Positions 1-6,780 of a stretch of DNA of 11,083 nucleotides are shown piece after piece. The stretch comes from an uncultured Acinetobacter sp. (GTDB taxonomy: Bacteria; Pseudomonadota; Gammaproteobacteria; Pseudomonadales; Moraxellaceae). Under the pieces are notes generated by a model. It was not told where the DNA came from. It did not search any database and saw only the letters and a program-made list of their open reading frames with translations. The first letter of the stretch is position 1. Each line of letters begins with the position of its first letter. Position numbers and translations under genes: made by a program. The stretch covers positions 1 through 11,083 of the forward strand of contig NZ_CALUDM010000117.1 of NCBI RefSeq assembly GCF_943914805.1, read 5' to 3'.

Positions 1-394
1 AATTTTCAGTGATTTAAATAAAAGTGAATGATGATTTTAAGATGTTGAATTTCATTGATATCTCATTGAATGCTTGGTTGAATCTAGTGCTTTAAATGAT
101 TTGATATTGCTAAAAAGCTTATTTTTGAAATTTTGCATTGTTTATTGAGTTGGAACAGTAACTCAGCATTGTTATTTACTATTATTTAACTGTTATTTAG
201 CTGCTATTTACTGATTGTTTAAGCCATTATCTCTGATAAAGCAGACTTTTAAGCGTAGTAAACGATAGATATCAATGTATATGAGCTAGAGTTTTAGTTT
301 AATTAACTCAATTGAAAATGACTGAGATGGATGATTAAATTTTATTTATAAGTTATTATTTTATATTAAATATTTTGGATTTTTTAAATAAAAA
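1..394. other. AT-rich non-coding stretch, no gene seen
   Basis: All six frames are broken by stops within a few dozen codons and I see no tRNA or other structured RNA. The only regularity is at 172-210, where TTATTTA occurs at 172, 182 and 193 and CTATTTA at 204, that is every 10-11 bases, about one helical turn. A short inverted repeat TGAGTT/AACTCA lies at 146-151/160-165. The stretch lies downstream of the minus-strand ABC-F gene. What lies to the left is outside the window. Confidence 0.6.
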
Positions 395-426
395 AGGTTG
401 AAAATGCGATGAAACATTTTCAACCT
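395..426 (-). terminator. Rho-independent terminator of the ABC-F gene
   Basis: A perfect 12-bp stem (395-406 with 415-426) closes an 8-base loop. Read on the minus strand it is followed by a U-rich tract (TTTTT then ATTTAAAAA). It begins 15 bases past the stop codon of the minus-strand ABC-F gene, the usual place for an intrinsic terminator. Confidence 0.9.
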
Positions 427-441
427 ATACGTTATTTGATG

Positions 442-2376
442 TTATTCAAATGAGCTTTCTAATTCCTCTAGTTGCATCATCAGCTCAAGCATTTGTTCTT
501 CAACTTGTTCTAATTTTGCTTTTAAATCAGTTTGCTCATTCATGAGTTTAAGTAAATCATCTTTACGGCTAGCTTCATAGAGAGCTGTATCTGCTAGTAA
601 AGCTTCAATTTCGTTTAAACGAGTTTGAATTTTACTCATCACACTTTCATTTTTTTCAATATTTTTACGAATTGGACGGCTTAATTCACGTTGACGAGCC
701 AATTCTTTACGTTGTCCTTCTTTATCCAGTTTAGAAATTGTAGCTTTCACTTCAACTTGTGATTTCACTGGTGCAGCAGGTTTTTGTCCATTTTTGATCA
801 TGTCGATACGTGCTTGACGTAACCATTCAGCATAGGCGGTTAAATCACCATCAAACTCACGACTTTGACCATTGTGAACTAAAATGAGTTCGTCACAAAC
901 ACTGGCGATCAATTGACGTTCATGAGAAACCAAAACCACTGCGCCTTGGAAATCTGTCAAAGCCATAGTTAAAGCATGACGCATGTCTAAGTCTAAATGG
1001 TTGGTTGGCTCATCGAGAATCAGCACATTTGGACGTTGCCATACAATTAAAGCCAGTGCTAAACGTGCACGTTCGCCACCAGAGAAGCTTTCACTTGGGG
1101 TATCCATGCGTTCACCGCTAAAGCCAAAACTACCAAGAAATGAACGTAAGCTCGCTTCACTGATTTTTTTATCAGCAATACGTGCCAACTGTAACATTGG
1201 GCTCGCATTTCCATCCAAAGCATCCATTTGATGCTGTGCAAAATAGCCAATGTTTAATAATTCAGAATCTTTACGTTGACCTTGTAAGAGTTTTAAATCA
1301 CCAACTAATGATTTAATCAGGGTAGATTTACCCGCACCATTCATACCCAACAGACCGATACGACTATTTGGCGTGATCTGTAAATTAACATTGGTGACAA
1401 TCAGTTTTTCACCATAACCGATATCAGCACTTTCAAGCTCGAGTAATGGTGAACTCATTTTAGTTGGTTCACGGAAACTGAAGGTAAAAGGTGTATCTAC
1501 ATGCGCAGCAGAGAGTTCCTGCATACGTTCAAGTTGTTTAATACGGCTCTGTGCTTGTTTGGCTTTGGTTGCTTGCGCTTTAAAACGATCAATATACTTT
1601 TGTAAATGTGCGCGCGTTTCTAATTGTTTTTCATAAGCTTGTTGTTGTTGTGCTAAACGTTCGCTACGGGTACGTTCGAAAGTAGAATAATTCCCTGTAT
1701 ATAAAATTAGTTCTTGATTTTCAATATGCAGAATATGGTCGGTAATGGCATCTAAAAAGTCACGGTCATGCGAAATCAGGACAAGTGTGCCTTCATACGC
1801 TTTTAACCAATCTTCTAACCATAAAATAGCATCTAAGTCTAAATGGTTAGTCGGTTCATCAAGAAGCAATAAGTCAGAACGGCTCATGAGCGTACGGGCA
1901 AGGTTTAAGCGCATACGCCAACCACCAGAGAAGCTCGATACATCTAATTGTGATTGATGTTCAAAGAAGCCTAAGCCAGCCATGAGTTGTGATGCTTTAG
2001 ATGGTGCTGAGTAACCATTGATTTCATCAAAACGACCATATAAATGAGCAAGTTCATCATCATTTAGATTTTCAGGGTGATTGAGTTTATTTTGAATATC
2101 CCAAAATTCTTCATCGCCAGAAAGTACAAAATCAATTGCTTTCATATCGAGTGCTTTAATTTCTTGCGCCATATGCGCAACAGTCCAAACAGCAGGACGT
2201 GTTAAAGAACCACCATCGGATTCCATACCACCAAGCAGCGCAGAAAATAAGGTTGATTTACCTGCACCATTGACACCAGTTAAACCAATTTTCCAACCTG
2301 GATGAAGTTGCATAGACGCTTTTTGAAATAAAATACGTCCGCCACGGCGAATTGAAAGTTGGTCGAGCTGGATCAT
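442..2376 (-). CDS. yheS: ABC-F family ATPase, YheS type
   Basis: A soluble 644-residue protein with two ABC ATPase domains and no membrane segments, as in ABC-F proteins, which act on the ribosome and not in transport. Domain 1 has Walker A GVNGAGKST (34-42), signature SFSGGWRMRL (148-157), Walker B LLLLDEPTNHLD (169-180) and switch His in SHDRDF (202-207). The charged linker (about 225-305) includes YIDRFKAQATKAKQAQSRIK. Domain 2 repeats the motifs at 344-352, 431-439 and 451-462, then SHER. A charged C-terminal coiled coil covers about 545-640. From memory it aligns end to end with E. coli YheS (637 residues), closer than to Uup or EttA. The two catalytic Glu (DEP) are intact. The gene is monocistronic, with its own promoter and terminator. 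The start codon lacks a clear Shine-Dalgarno sequence, yet the N-terminus MIQLDQLSIRRGGR fits the family. The exact translational role is not established here. Confidence 0.95.
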   Translation of the reverse strand: MIQLDQLSIRRGGRILFQKASMQLHPGWKIGLTGVNGAGKSTLFSALLGGMESDGGSLTRPAVWTVAHMAQEIKALDMKAIDFVLSGDEEFWDIQNKLNHPENLNDDELAHLYGRFDEINGYSAPSKASQLMAGLGFFEHQSQLDVSSFSGGWRMRLNLARTLMSRSDLLLLDEPTNHLDLDAILWLEDWLKAYEGTLVLISHDRDFLDAITDHILHIENQELILYTGNYSTFERTRSERLAQQQQAYEKQLETRAHLQKYIDRFKAQATKAKQAQSRIKQLERMQELSAAHVDTPFTFSFREPTKMSSPLLELESADIGYGEKLIVTNVNLQITPNSRIGLLGMNGAGKSTLIKSLVGDLKLLQGQRKDSELLNIGYFAQHQMDALDGNASPMLQLARIADKKISEASLRSFLGSFGFSGERMDTPSESFSGGERARLALALIVWQRPNVLILDEPTNHLDLDMRHALTMALTDFQGAVVLVSHERQLIASVCDELILVHNGQSREFDGDLTAYAEWLRQARIDMIKNGQKPAAPVKSQVEVKATISKLDKEGQRKELARQRELSRPIRKNIEKNESVMSKIQTRLNEIEALLADTALYEASRKDDLLKLMNEQTDLKAKLEQVEEQMLELMMQLEELESSFE

Positions 2377-2407
2377 AGTGAATTAACTATTGAATATTTG
2401 GTGGGGT

Positions 2408-2435
2408 ATTCTAAAGGAAAAATGACTGAGTTCAA
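2408..2435 (-). promoter_or_regulatory. Sigma70-type promoter of the ABC-F gene
   Basis: On the minus strand, TTGAAC (2435-2430), a 16-base spacer and TAGAAT (2413-2408) match the -35 and -10 consensus at 4/6 and 5/6 positions. The predicted transcription start would leave a leader of about 25 bases before the ATG at 2376. The leader has no AGGA-like ribosome site. Confidence 0.6.
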
Positions 2436-2705
2436 AAATTCTCAACCAAAGTATTTTAAGATAAAAGTATTTAAGTCTGATGATCATACTCAATTGGGCG
2501 AGATCAATAACAAAGAGATGATTTTTTTAAGCAAATATAACAGCTGATGTCTTTAATTAAAATTAACAATTAAGCGTTAAAAATGAGGTCGTTATTACGT
2601 TTCTGAAAAGAGGGTAGCAGGGGGGGCTTTCATTGTTGGATGAAGAATAGGTTTGATCAATCATAGCCAGAACCTATCAATAAAATAAAAAATCAATAAA
2701 ATAAA
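2436..2705. other. Spacer between yheS and tyrS, no convincing gene
   Basis: This intergenic stretch carries no gene I can support. It contains a run of seven G (2620-2626), striking in such AT-rich DNA, an inverted repeat ATAGGTT/AACCTAT (2647-2653/2671-2677) and a tandem repeat at 2676-2707. A 41-codon plus-strand frame beginning at 2422 resembles no family I know and overlaps the yheS promoter. Confidence 0.5.
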
Positions 2706-2707
2706 AA
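2676..2707. repeat. Perfect 16-bp tandem duplication
   Basis: ATCAATAAAATAAAAA occurs twice, back to back (2676-2691 and 2692-2707), with no mismatch. The second copy runs into the tyrS terminator stem. On the minus strand the copies supply U-rich sequence just after that hairpin, so the duplication may simply have lengthened the terminator tract. Replication slippage is the likely origin. Confidence 0.85.
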
Positions 2708-2729
2708 AGCCATCTGAAAAGATGGCTTT
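2706..2729 (-). terminator. Rho-independent terminator of tyrS
   Basis: Stem AAAGCCATCT/AGATGGCTTT (2706-2715/2720-2729), 10 bp perfect with a 4-base loop, begins 22 bases past the tyrS stop on the minus strand and is followed there by TTTATTTTATTG. The plus-strand side lacks a comparable U tract. Confidence 0.88.
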
Positions 2730-2751
2730 CTCAATTTTTAAATTATATGGC

Positions 2752-3966
2752 TTAGTCAGTAAACGTTACTTTAGCAATTGCTTTTTTACTTGCTTGAATA
2801 ATTAAAGTCACGTTTTCTTTGACCATAAAGCTTGCATCAACTGTTTCCCAATCGACTTTAACGGCTCCACGTGAAACAGCATCTTTAGATTGAGCTGAAT
2901 TCTTGGTTAAACCTGCTGCACGTAAAATCGAAACAATTGAAACTTCACCACCGTATTCACCACGAGAAATGGTTACTTCAGGTGTACCTTCTGGTAATTC
3001 ACCTTCAGTAATTAAATTACCCGCACCTTTATGAGCATGCTCAGCAGCTTCAGCACCGTGGAAACGCTCAACAAGTTCAAGTGCAAGAATTTTCTTAATG
3101 TCTTGAGGGTTACGACCTTCAGCCATTTCTTTCAGAAGAACATCAATTTCTTCAAGTGATTTGAAGCTTAACAATTCGAAATAACGTTCAATTAAACTGT
3201 CAGGCATTGACAATACTTTTTGGTACATTGCACCAGGAGCATCGAATACACCAATATAATTGCCTAAAGATTTAGACATTTTATTGACGCCATCCAGACC
3301 TTCAAGAATAGGCACAGTGATACACACTTGTGCTTCTTGGTCATAACGACCTTGTAGCGTACGACCCATTAATAAGTTAAAGGTTTGGTCTGTACCGCCA
3401 AGCTCAACATCAGCTTCTAATGCAATCGAGTCATAACCTTGAACCAATGGATATAAAAATTCATGGATCGCAATCGGTTGGTGGTTATTATAACGTTTCG
3501 TAAAATCATCACGTTCTAACATACGTGCAACAGTTTGCTGTGAAGCAAGTTGAATTAAATCAGCCGCTGTTTTTGTTGCAAACCATTCAGAGTTAAAACG
3601 AACTTTGGTTTTATTTGGATCAAGAATTTTAAAGACTTGTTCTTGATAAGTCTTGGCATTTTCTAAAACTTGCTCACGAGATAAAGGTGGGCGAGTCGCA
3701 CTTTTACCTGTTGGATCACCGATCATTGCTGTGTAATCACCAATCAAGAATGTCACATCATGACCAAGGTCTTGAAAGACTTTTAATTTATTGATGAGCA
3801 CAGTATGACCTAAATGCAAATCTGGCGCAGTTGGGTCAAAGCCAGCTTTAATTTTTAAAGGGCGATTTTCTTTAAGTTTCTTTAAAAGATCCTCTTCAGA
3901 AATAATCTCGTGTGTGCCTCGTTGAATAAGGGCAAGTTGTTCTTCCGCAGGGAGGAAATTTGACAT
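2752..3966 (-). CDS. tyrS: Tyrosyl-tRNA synthetase
   Basis: Class I aminoacyl-tRNA synthetase that charges tRNA-Tyr with tyrosine in the cytoplasm. The 404-residue product has the HIGH-type motif as HLGH (51-54), the tyrosine-pocket segment QGYDS (176-180) followed by GGTDQ (190-194), and KMSKS (229-233). A C-terminal S4-like RNA-binding domain spans about 340-400. These features and the length place it in the shorter bacterial TyrRS subgroup common in Acinetobacter and Pseudomonas. The frame stays open upstream to an ATG at 4014, which would add 16 residues (MLVYRTNEIT...). I chose 3966 because MSNFLPAEEQ is the N-terminus I recognise for this family. Neither start has a strong Shine-Dalgarno sequence. 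It is transcribed divergently from anmK and has its own terminator. All catalytic motifs are intact. Confidence 0.96.
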   Translation of the reverse strand: MSNFLPAEEQLALIQRGTHEIISEEDLLKKLKENRPLKIKAGFDPTAPDLHLGHTVLINKLKVFQDLGHDVTFLIGDYTAMIGDPTGKSATRPPLSREQVLENAKTYQEQVFKILDPNKTKVRFNSEWFATKTAADLIQLASQQTVARMLERDDFTKRYNNHQPIAIHEFLYPLVQGYDSIALEADVELGGTDQTFNLLMGRTLQGRYDQEAQVCITVPILEGLDGVNKMSKSLGNYIGVFDAPGAMYQKVLSMPDSLIERYFELLSFKSLEEIDVLLKEMAEGRNPQDIKKILALELVERFHGAEAAEHAHKGAGNLITEGELPEGTPEVTISRGEYGGEVSIVSILRAAGLTKNSAQSKDAVSRGAVKVDWETVDASFMVKENVTLIIQASKKAIAKVTFTD

Positions 3967-4003
3967 CACAAAATCCAATACATCAGTTATCTCATTTGTG
4001 CGA

Positions 4004-4013
4004 TATACTAACA
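4004..4013 (-). promoter_or_regulatory. Candidate extended -10 in the tyrS/anmK divergent region
   Basis: On the minus strand TGTTAGTAT (4013-4005) forms an extended -10 element for tyrS, with a leader of about 30 bases to the ATG at 3966. The same bases read on the plus strand give TATACT (4004-4009), a possible -10 for anmK, though no good -35 precedes it. The two genes have only 80 bp between starts, so their promoters must overlap or interleave. Start sites are inferred only. Confidence 0.4.
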
Positions 4014-4046
4014 TTTTTTCAGCGAAATGCAGGCGAAGAATATCTC

Positions 4047-5174
4047 ATGACAACAATCTATATTGGCGTAATGACTGGAACCAGCATGGACGGCGTCGAT
4101 TTTGTTGCTGCTTCATTTGATCCGCTACACATTCATGCGACTTTGACTGTGCCATTTGATCCCGATTTACGTGATGAGTTAATGGCATTGACCTTACCTG
4201 ATGACAATGAAATTGATCGGATGGGTAAAGCAGATGTATCGCTTGCAACAATGATTGGAAATGGGATTAACCAACTGATTCAAGAAAATGATTTGGATCG
4301 CAGTCAAATCAAAGCCATTGGTTCACACGGGCAGACGATTCGTCACCGTCCTGAGCATGGTTTTACTTTACAAATTGGTGATCCCAATATCATTACTGAA
4401 ATAACTCAAATACCTGTGGTTTCAGATTTTCGTCGTCGAGATATGGCGGCAGGCGGACAAGGTGCACCATTGGTTCCTGCTTTTCATCAGGCACTCTTTC
4501 AACACCCAACCATTCACCGTGTCATTCTCAATTTAGGTGGTATTGCTAATGTGAGTATGCTCCCTGCTGGAAATCCTGAGGCTGTTTATGGCTTTGATAC
4601 AGGTCCAGCCAATATTTTAATGGATGCATGGTGTCAGCGTTATACAGGGCAACCTTATGATGAAAATGGCAATTGGGCAGCTTATGGGCAGCCGATTCGT
4701 TCATTGTTAGAGCGTTTGCAAACACATGAATATTTTTCTAAAGAACCGCCGAAAAGTACAGGTCGAGAAGACTTTAATTTGGAATGGTTAGATGAGCAAG
4801 TTGCAGACTGGCGCAATGACCTTGAATATGATGAGTTAGAAGATACGCCTGAAAATATTCAAGCAACCTTAATGAAGTTAACAACTCGTGCGATTAAAAA
4901 AGCCATTTACCGTTCGCCTTTAGAGACAGGAGAGGTCTATGTCTGCGGTGGTGGTGCTTATAATTCGCATTTACTTGAACAATTACGCTGGCGCTTACGT
5001 AAACATAATTGGTCAGTGCAAACTACATCTGCATTAGGTTTAGCACCTACATGGGTTGAGGCGACAGCTTTTGCGTGGTTGGCAATGCGCTTTGATCAGC
5101 AATTGAGTGGTAATTTGCCCGCAGTTACAGGTGCGAAAGGTGATCGAATTTTAGGTACGATCACCATGGTTTAA
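4047..5174 (+). CDS. anmK: Anhydro-N-acetylmuramic acid kinase
   Basis: Cytoplasmic kinase of peptidoglycan recycling. It hydrolyses the 1,6-anhydro ring of anhydro-MurNAc and phosphorylates it to MurNAc-6-phosphate. The 375-residue product (E. coli enzyme 369) carries the family N-terminus IGVMTGTSMDGVD, then GSHGQTIRHRP, GDPNIITE, VSDFRRRDMAAGGQGAPLVP, NLGGIANVS, GFDTGPAN, KSTGREDFN and near the C-terminus CGGGAYNSHL and PTWVEATAFAWLA. These are the nucleotide- and sugar-binding blocks of the sugar kinase/Hsp70/actin fold. An upstream in-frame ATG at 3960 would overlap the tyrS start. I chose 4047 because the conserved fold begins at once there, with a purine-rich AGGCGAAG segment before it. 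In relatives the product feeds MurNAc salvage (MupP/AmgK/MurU or MurQ), and none of those genes is in this window. It reads as intact. Confidence 0.96.
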   Translation: MTTIYIGVMTGTSMDGVDFVAASFDPLHIHATLTVPFDPDLRDELMALTLPDDNEIDRMGKADVSLATMIGNGINQLIQENDLDRSQIKAIGSHGQTIRHRPEHGFTLQIGDPNIITEITQIPVVSDFRRRDMAAGGQGAPLVPAFHQALFQHPTIHRVILNLGGIANVSMLPAGNPEAVYGFDTGPANILMDAWCQRYTGQPYDENGNWAAYGQPIRSLLERLQTHEYFSKEPPKSTGREDFNLEWLDEQVADWRNDLEYDELEDTPENIQATLMKLTTRAIKKAIYRSPLETGEVYVCGGGAYNSHLLEQLRWRLRKHNWSVQTTSALGLAPTWVEATAFAWLAMRFDQQLSGNLPAVTGAKGDRILGTITMV

Positions 5175-5180
5175 TGGTGA
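5161..5180. terminator. Weak hairpin at the anmK stop codon
   Basis: TCACCAT/ATGGTGA (5161-5167/5174-5180) forms a perfect 7-bp stem around a 6-base loop, overlapping the anmK stop codon. Only a short AAGTTT follows on the plus strand and no U tract on the minus strand. It may act as a weak terminator, or be chance. Confidence 0.3.
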
Positions 5181-5184
5181 AAGT

Positions 5185-5337
5185 TTAATGGCGAATAGAT
5201 AAACTTTCTATACGCTGTAAATTGTTATTTAAAACTCGTGCGGTATTTGCAATATTAAAAAGGGTTGGATATTGTTCTACAATATTCGGCCCTAAATCCT
5301 AGTGAAATGTCCCGATCTGCTGTTCATAAATAGGCAT
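5185..5337 (-). pseudogene. Decayed 3' end of an unidentified protein gene
   Basis: On the minus strand a frame reads MPIYEQQIGTFH, then a TAG at 5301-5299, then DLGPNIVEQYPTLFNIANTA, RVLNNNLQRIESLSIRH and a TAA ending at 5185. The 37 codons after the amber have the amino-acid mix of a real Acinetobacter protein end, and the stop lies 10 bases beyond the anmK stop, a typical convergent layout. The frame is also open 5' of the TAG into the following hydrolase gene. TAG is one C-to-T change from CAG (Gln). I infer a gene truncated when the hydrolase region came to sit next to anmK, and later mutated. I do not recognise the family. Alternatives are a sequencing error at the TAG or a short chance frame. 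Confidence 0.45.
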
Positions 5338-5389
5338 GAAGCTTACAAAATAAATAAAAATTTCATCGAAATCATTCATCGAGACAATA

Positions 5390-6241
5390 ATGAGTAAAAC
5401 AATAGATGTATCCACACAACGTATTACAACATTTCAAAGAGAAAATCTAATCTTTGATGTGATTGATTCAGGACCTTTGGATGGTCAAGTTTTTGTTTTA
5501 TTACATGGTTTTCCAGAAACCAATAAAAGTTGGCAAGAAACGTCTGAAATTTTAAATCAACAAGGCTATCGCACACTTGCTGTGAATCAAAGGGGGTATA
5601 GTTTAGGTGCTCAACCACAAAAGCGCCGAGATTATCGTAGTTCTGCTTTGGTTGAAGATGTAAATGCATTATTAAGTCTTATTCAACAGCCTGTTTATTT
5701 GGTTGGGCATGATTGGGGTGCTGTCGTTGCTTGGGACGTTGCACAACGCTATCCTGAAAAAATAAAACACCTTATTACCATTTCAGTACCGCATAAAGCT
5801 GCATTTATGAAAGCAATGCTGAGTAGTGATCAGTTATTGAAATCTTATTATATTGGTCTGTTCCAACTTCCTAAAATTCCAGAATTTTTATTTGAAAAAT
5901 TTCCTAAAATTGGTTTGGCACTTTTGAAAGATTCAGGAATGACCAGCAAACAGTTAGAAGATTTCCAACAGGACATCGTTGCTGAGAAACGTTTAAGTTC
6001 TGCTTTAAATTGGTATCGTGGTGTGCCTTTTAGTTCAAATAAAAATTTAACACAACCGATTCAAGTGCCGACTTTATTTATTTGGGGGAAGCATGACTCA
6101 GCGATTGGTGCTAAAGGTGTTGAACTGAATAAACATTATGTCAAAGCGCCGTATAAAGAAGTGATTATGGACGCAACACATTGGATACCCGTGCAAAATG
6201 CAAAGGAATTAAGTCAATCTATTTTAGAAACGATTGCATAA
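5390..6241 (+). CDS. Alpha/beta hydrolase, epoxide hydrolase-like
   Basis: Predicted soluble 283-residue hydrolase with no signal peptide. Oxyanion-hole motif HGFPE (39-43), NQRGY (66-70) and nucleophile elbow GHDWGA (106-111) with Asp108 point to the epoxide hydrolase / haloalkane dehalogenase branch, where the nucleophile is Asp and not Ser. Asp236 (WGKHD) and His264 (ATHW) fit as charge-relay residues. Tyr153/Tyr154 (KSYYIGLFQ) and Tyr209 (LNWYRG) sit where epoxide hydrolases have the cap-domain tyrosines that polarise the epoxide, and the HGFP motif also favours this reading over dehalogenase. The substrate cannot be read from sequence. The ATG at 5390 has only a weak GAGA before it, but the fold leaves little room for another start. 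No co-transcribed pathway gene is adjacent. The gene stands alone between a decayed gene and a shared terminator with erpA. Confidence 0.85.
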   Translation: MSKTIDVSTQRITTFQRENLIFDVIDSGPLDGQVFVLLHGFPETNKSWQETSEILNQQGYRTLAVNQRGYSLGAQPQKRRDYRSSALVEDVNALLSLIQQPVYLVGHDWGAVVAWDVAQRYPEKIKHLITISVPHKAAFMKAMLSSDQLLKSYYIGLFQLPKIPEFLFEKFPKIGLALLKDSGMTSKQLEDFQQDIVAEKRLSSALNWYRGVPFSSNKNLTQPIQVPTLFIWGKHDSAIGAKGVELNKHYVKAPYKEVIMDATHWIPVQNAKELSQSILETIA

Positions 6242-6270
6242 ATATATTCAGCAAAAAATCTAGACATATA

Positions 6271-6298
6271 AAAATGCCCTCGAAATAGAGGGCATTTT
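6271..6298. terminator. Shared bidirectional terminator of the hydrolase gene and erpA
   Basis: Perfect 11-bp stem AAAATGCCCTC/GAGGGCATTTT (6271-6281/6288-6298) with a 6-base loop lies between two convergent genes. Read on the minus strand it is followed by a further U-rich run (TATATG), and on the plus strand the stem ends in TTTT. The erpA side looks the stronger. Confidence 0.85.
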
Positions 6299-6316
6299 GG
6301 CAATATCTGTTTGAGA

Positions 6317-6652
6317 TTAGATCGAGAATGAAGATCCACAACCACAGGTTGTAGTCGCATTAGGATTCTGAACGATAAAACGAGAACCTTCTAAACCTTC
6401 AATATAATCTACTTTTGAACCTACTAAATATTGGTAGCTCAAAGAATCTACTAGCATTTTGACATCGCCATTAACAAACTCAGCATCATCTTCATTTGTG
6501 CTTTCAGCAAAATTAAAACCATAAGAGAAACCTGAGCAACCACCACCTGTTACATATACACGTAACATAAGATCTTGATTACCTTCGCTATCACGAAGTT
6601 GGCGAACTTTATTTGCCGCACTGTCAGTCAGCTCTAATACTTGGGCATTCAT
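6317..6652 (-). CDS. erpA: A-type iron-sulfur carrier protein ErpA
   Basis: Small cytoplasmic carrier that accepts Fe-S clusters from the assembly scaffold and hands them to apo-enzymes such as isoprenoid-pathway proteins. The 111-residue product has the three cluster-ligand cysteines of the A-type family: Cys39 in GGGCSGFSYGF and Cys103/Cys105 in the C-terminal TTCGCGSSFSI. The sequence LMLRVYVTGGGCSGF and VDYIEGLEGSRFIVQNPNA are typical of ErpA, as distinct from IscA and SufA. The frame continues upstream to a TTG at 6673, but a clear ribosome site GAGGA sits 8 bases before the ATG at 6652, inside that extension, which decides the start. No other Fe-S assembly gene is in the window, which is usual for erpA. 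The palindromic promoter region upstream may be its control point. Confidence 0.96.
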   Translation of the reverse strand: MNAQVLELTDSAANKVRQLRDSEGNQDLMLRVYVTGGGCSGFSYGFNFAESTNEDDAEFVNGDVKMLVDSLSYQYLVGSKVDYIEGLEGSRFIVQNPNATTTCGCGSSFSI

Positions 6653-6689
6653 GATGATGTTCCTCAATTTCAAATGGCTTAAATAAAAA

Positions 6690-6726
6690 GACCATATATT
6701 CAGTATAACATACTCAATATATGGTC
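6690..6726 (-). terminator. 37-bp palindrome: terminator of the AdeT-like gene, overlapping an erpA promoter element
   Basis: Outer arms GACCATATATT/AATATATGGTC (6690-6700/6716-6726) pair perfectly over 11 bp. After one C-C mismatch, inner arms AGTAT/ATACT pair around AAC. On the minus strand the hairpin is followed by TTTTTATTT, so it fits an intrinsic terminator for the AdeT-like gene, whose stop is 54 bases before it. It is AT-rich, so its strength is uncertain. The same strand carries TGTTATACT (6710-6702), an extended -10 that would start erpA transcription near 6695. Confidence 0.65.
6702..6710 (-). promoter_or_regulatory. Extended -10 element for erpA
   Basis: TGTTATACT on the minus strand matches the TGnTATAAT extended -10 form at all but one position. 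A poor -35 (CTGACC with 15-base spacing) is tolerable for this promoter class. The leader would be about 40 bases, ending in the GAGGA ribosome site. It lies in the centre of the palindrome, so a dimeric regulator binding there would block it. Confidence 0.45.
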
Positions 6727-6780
6727 AGTGAATGAACTTTAAAGTAAATTCAGACTAAATTTATCGGATTTAGTTCAAAC

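Noticed and set aside
983..1957. Plus-strand frames antisense to the ABC-F gene (983-1231 and 1745-1957).
   Set aside because: Both are antisense readings of the two repeated Walker B and signature regions, which is why they share SKWLVGSSR. They lack start signals.
2359..2547. Plus-strand small frame (62 codons, or 41 from 2422 after AAGGA).
   Set aside because: Ribosome-site spacing of 3 bases is too short, the frame lies over the yheS promoter, no terminator or family is recognised, and the longer version overlaps the yheS start.
3967..4014. Longer TyrRS start adding 16 residues.
   Set aside because: The extra residues are not part of the family N-terminus I recognise and would include the likely promoter and leader.
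5247..5275. TTGCAA / 17 bases / TATTGT as a promoter for the hydrolase at 5390.
   Set aside because: Only 4/6 matches in each hexamer, a long leader of over 100 bases, and it lies within the decayed gene.
5404..5415. DnaA-box-like GTATCCACA.
   Set aside because: One mismatch to TTATCCACA, single, and inside the hydrolase coding sequence. No cluster that would suggest oriC.
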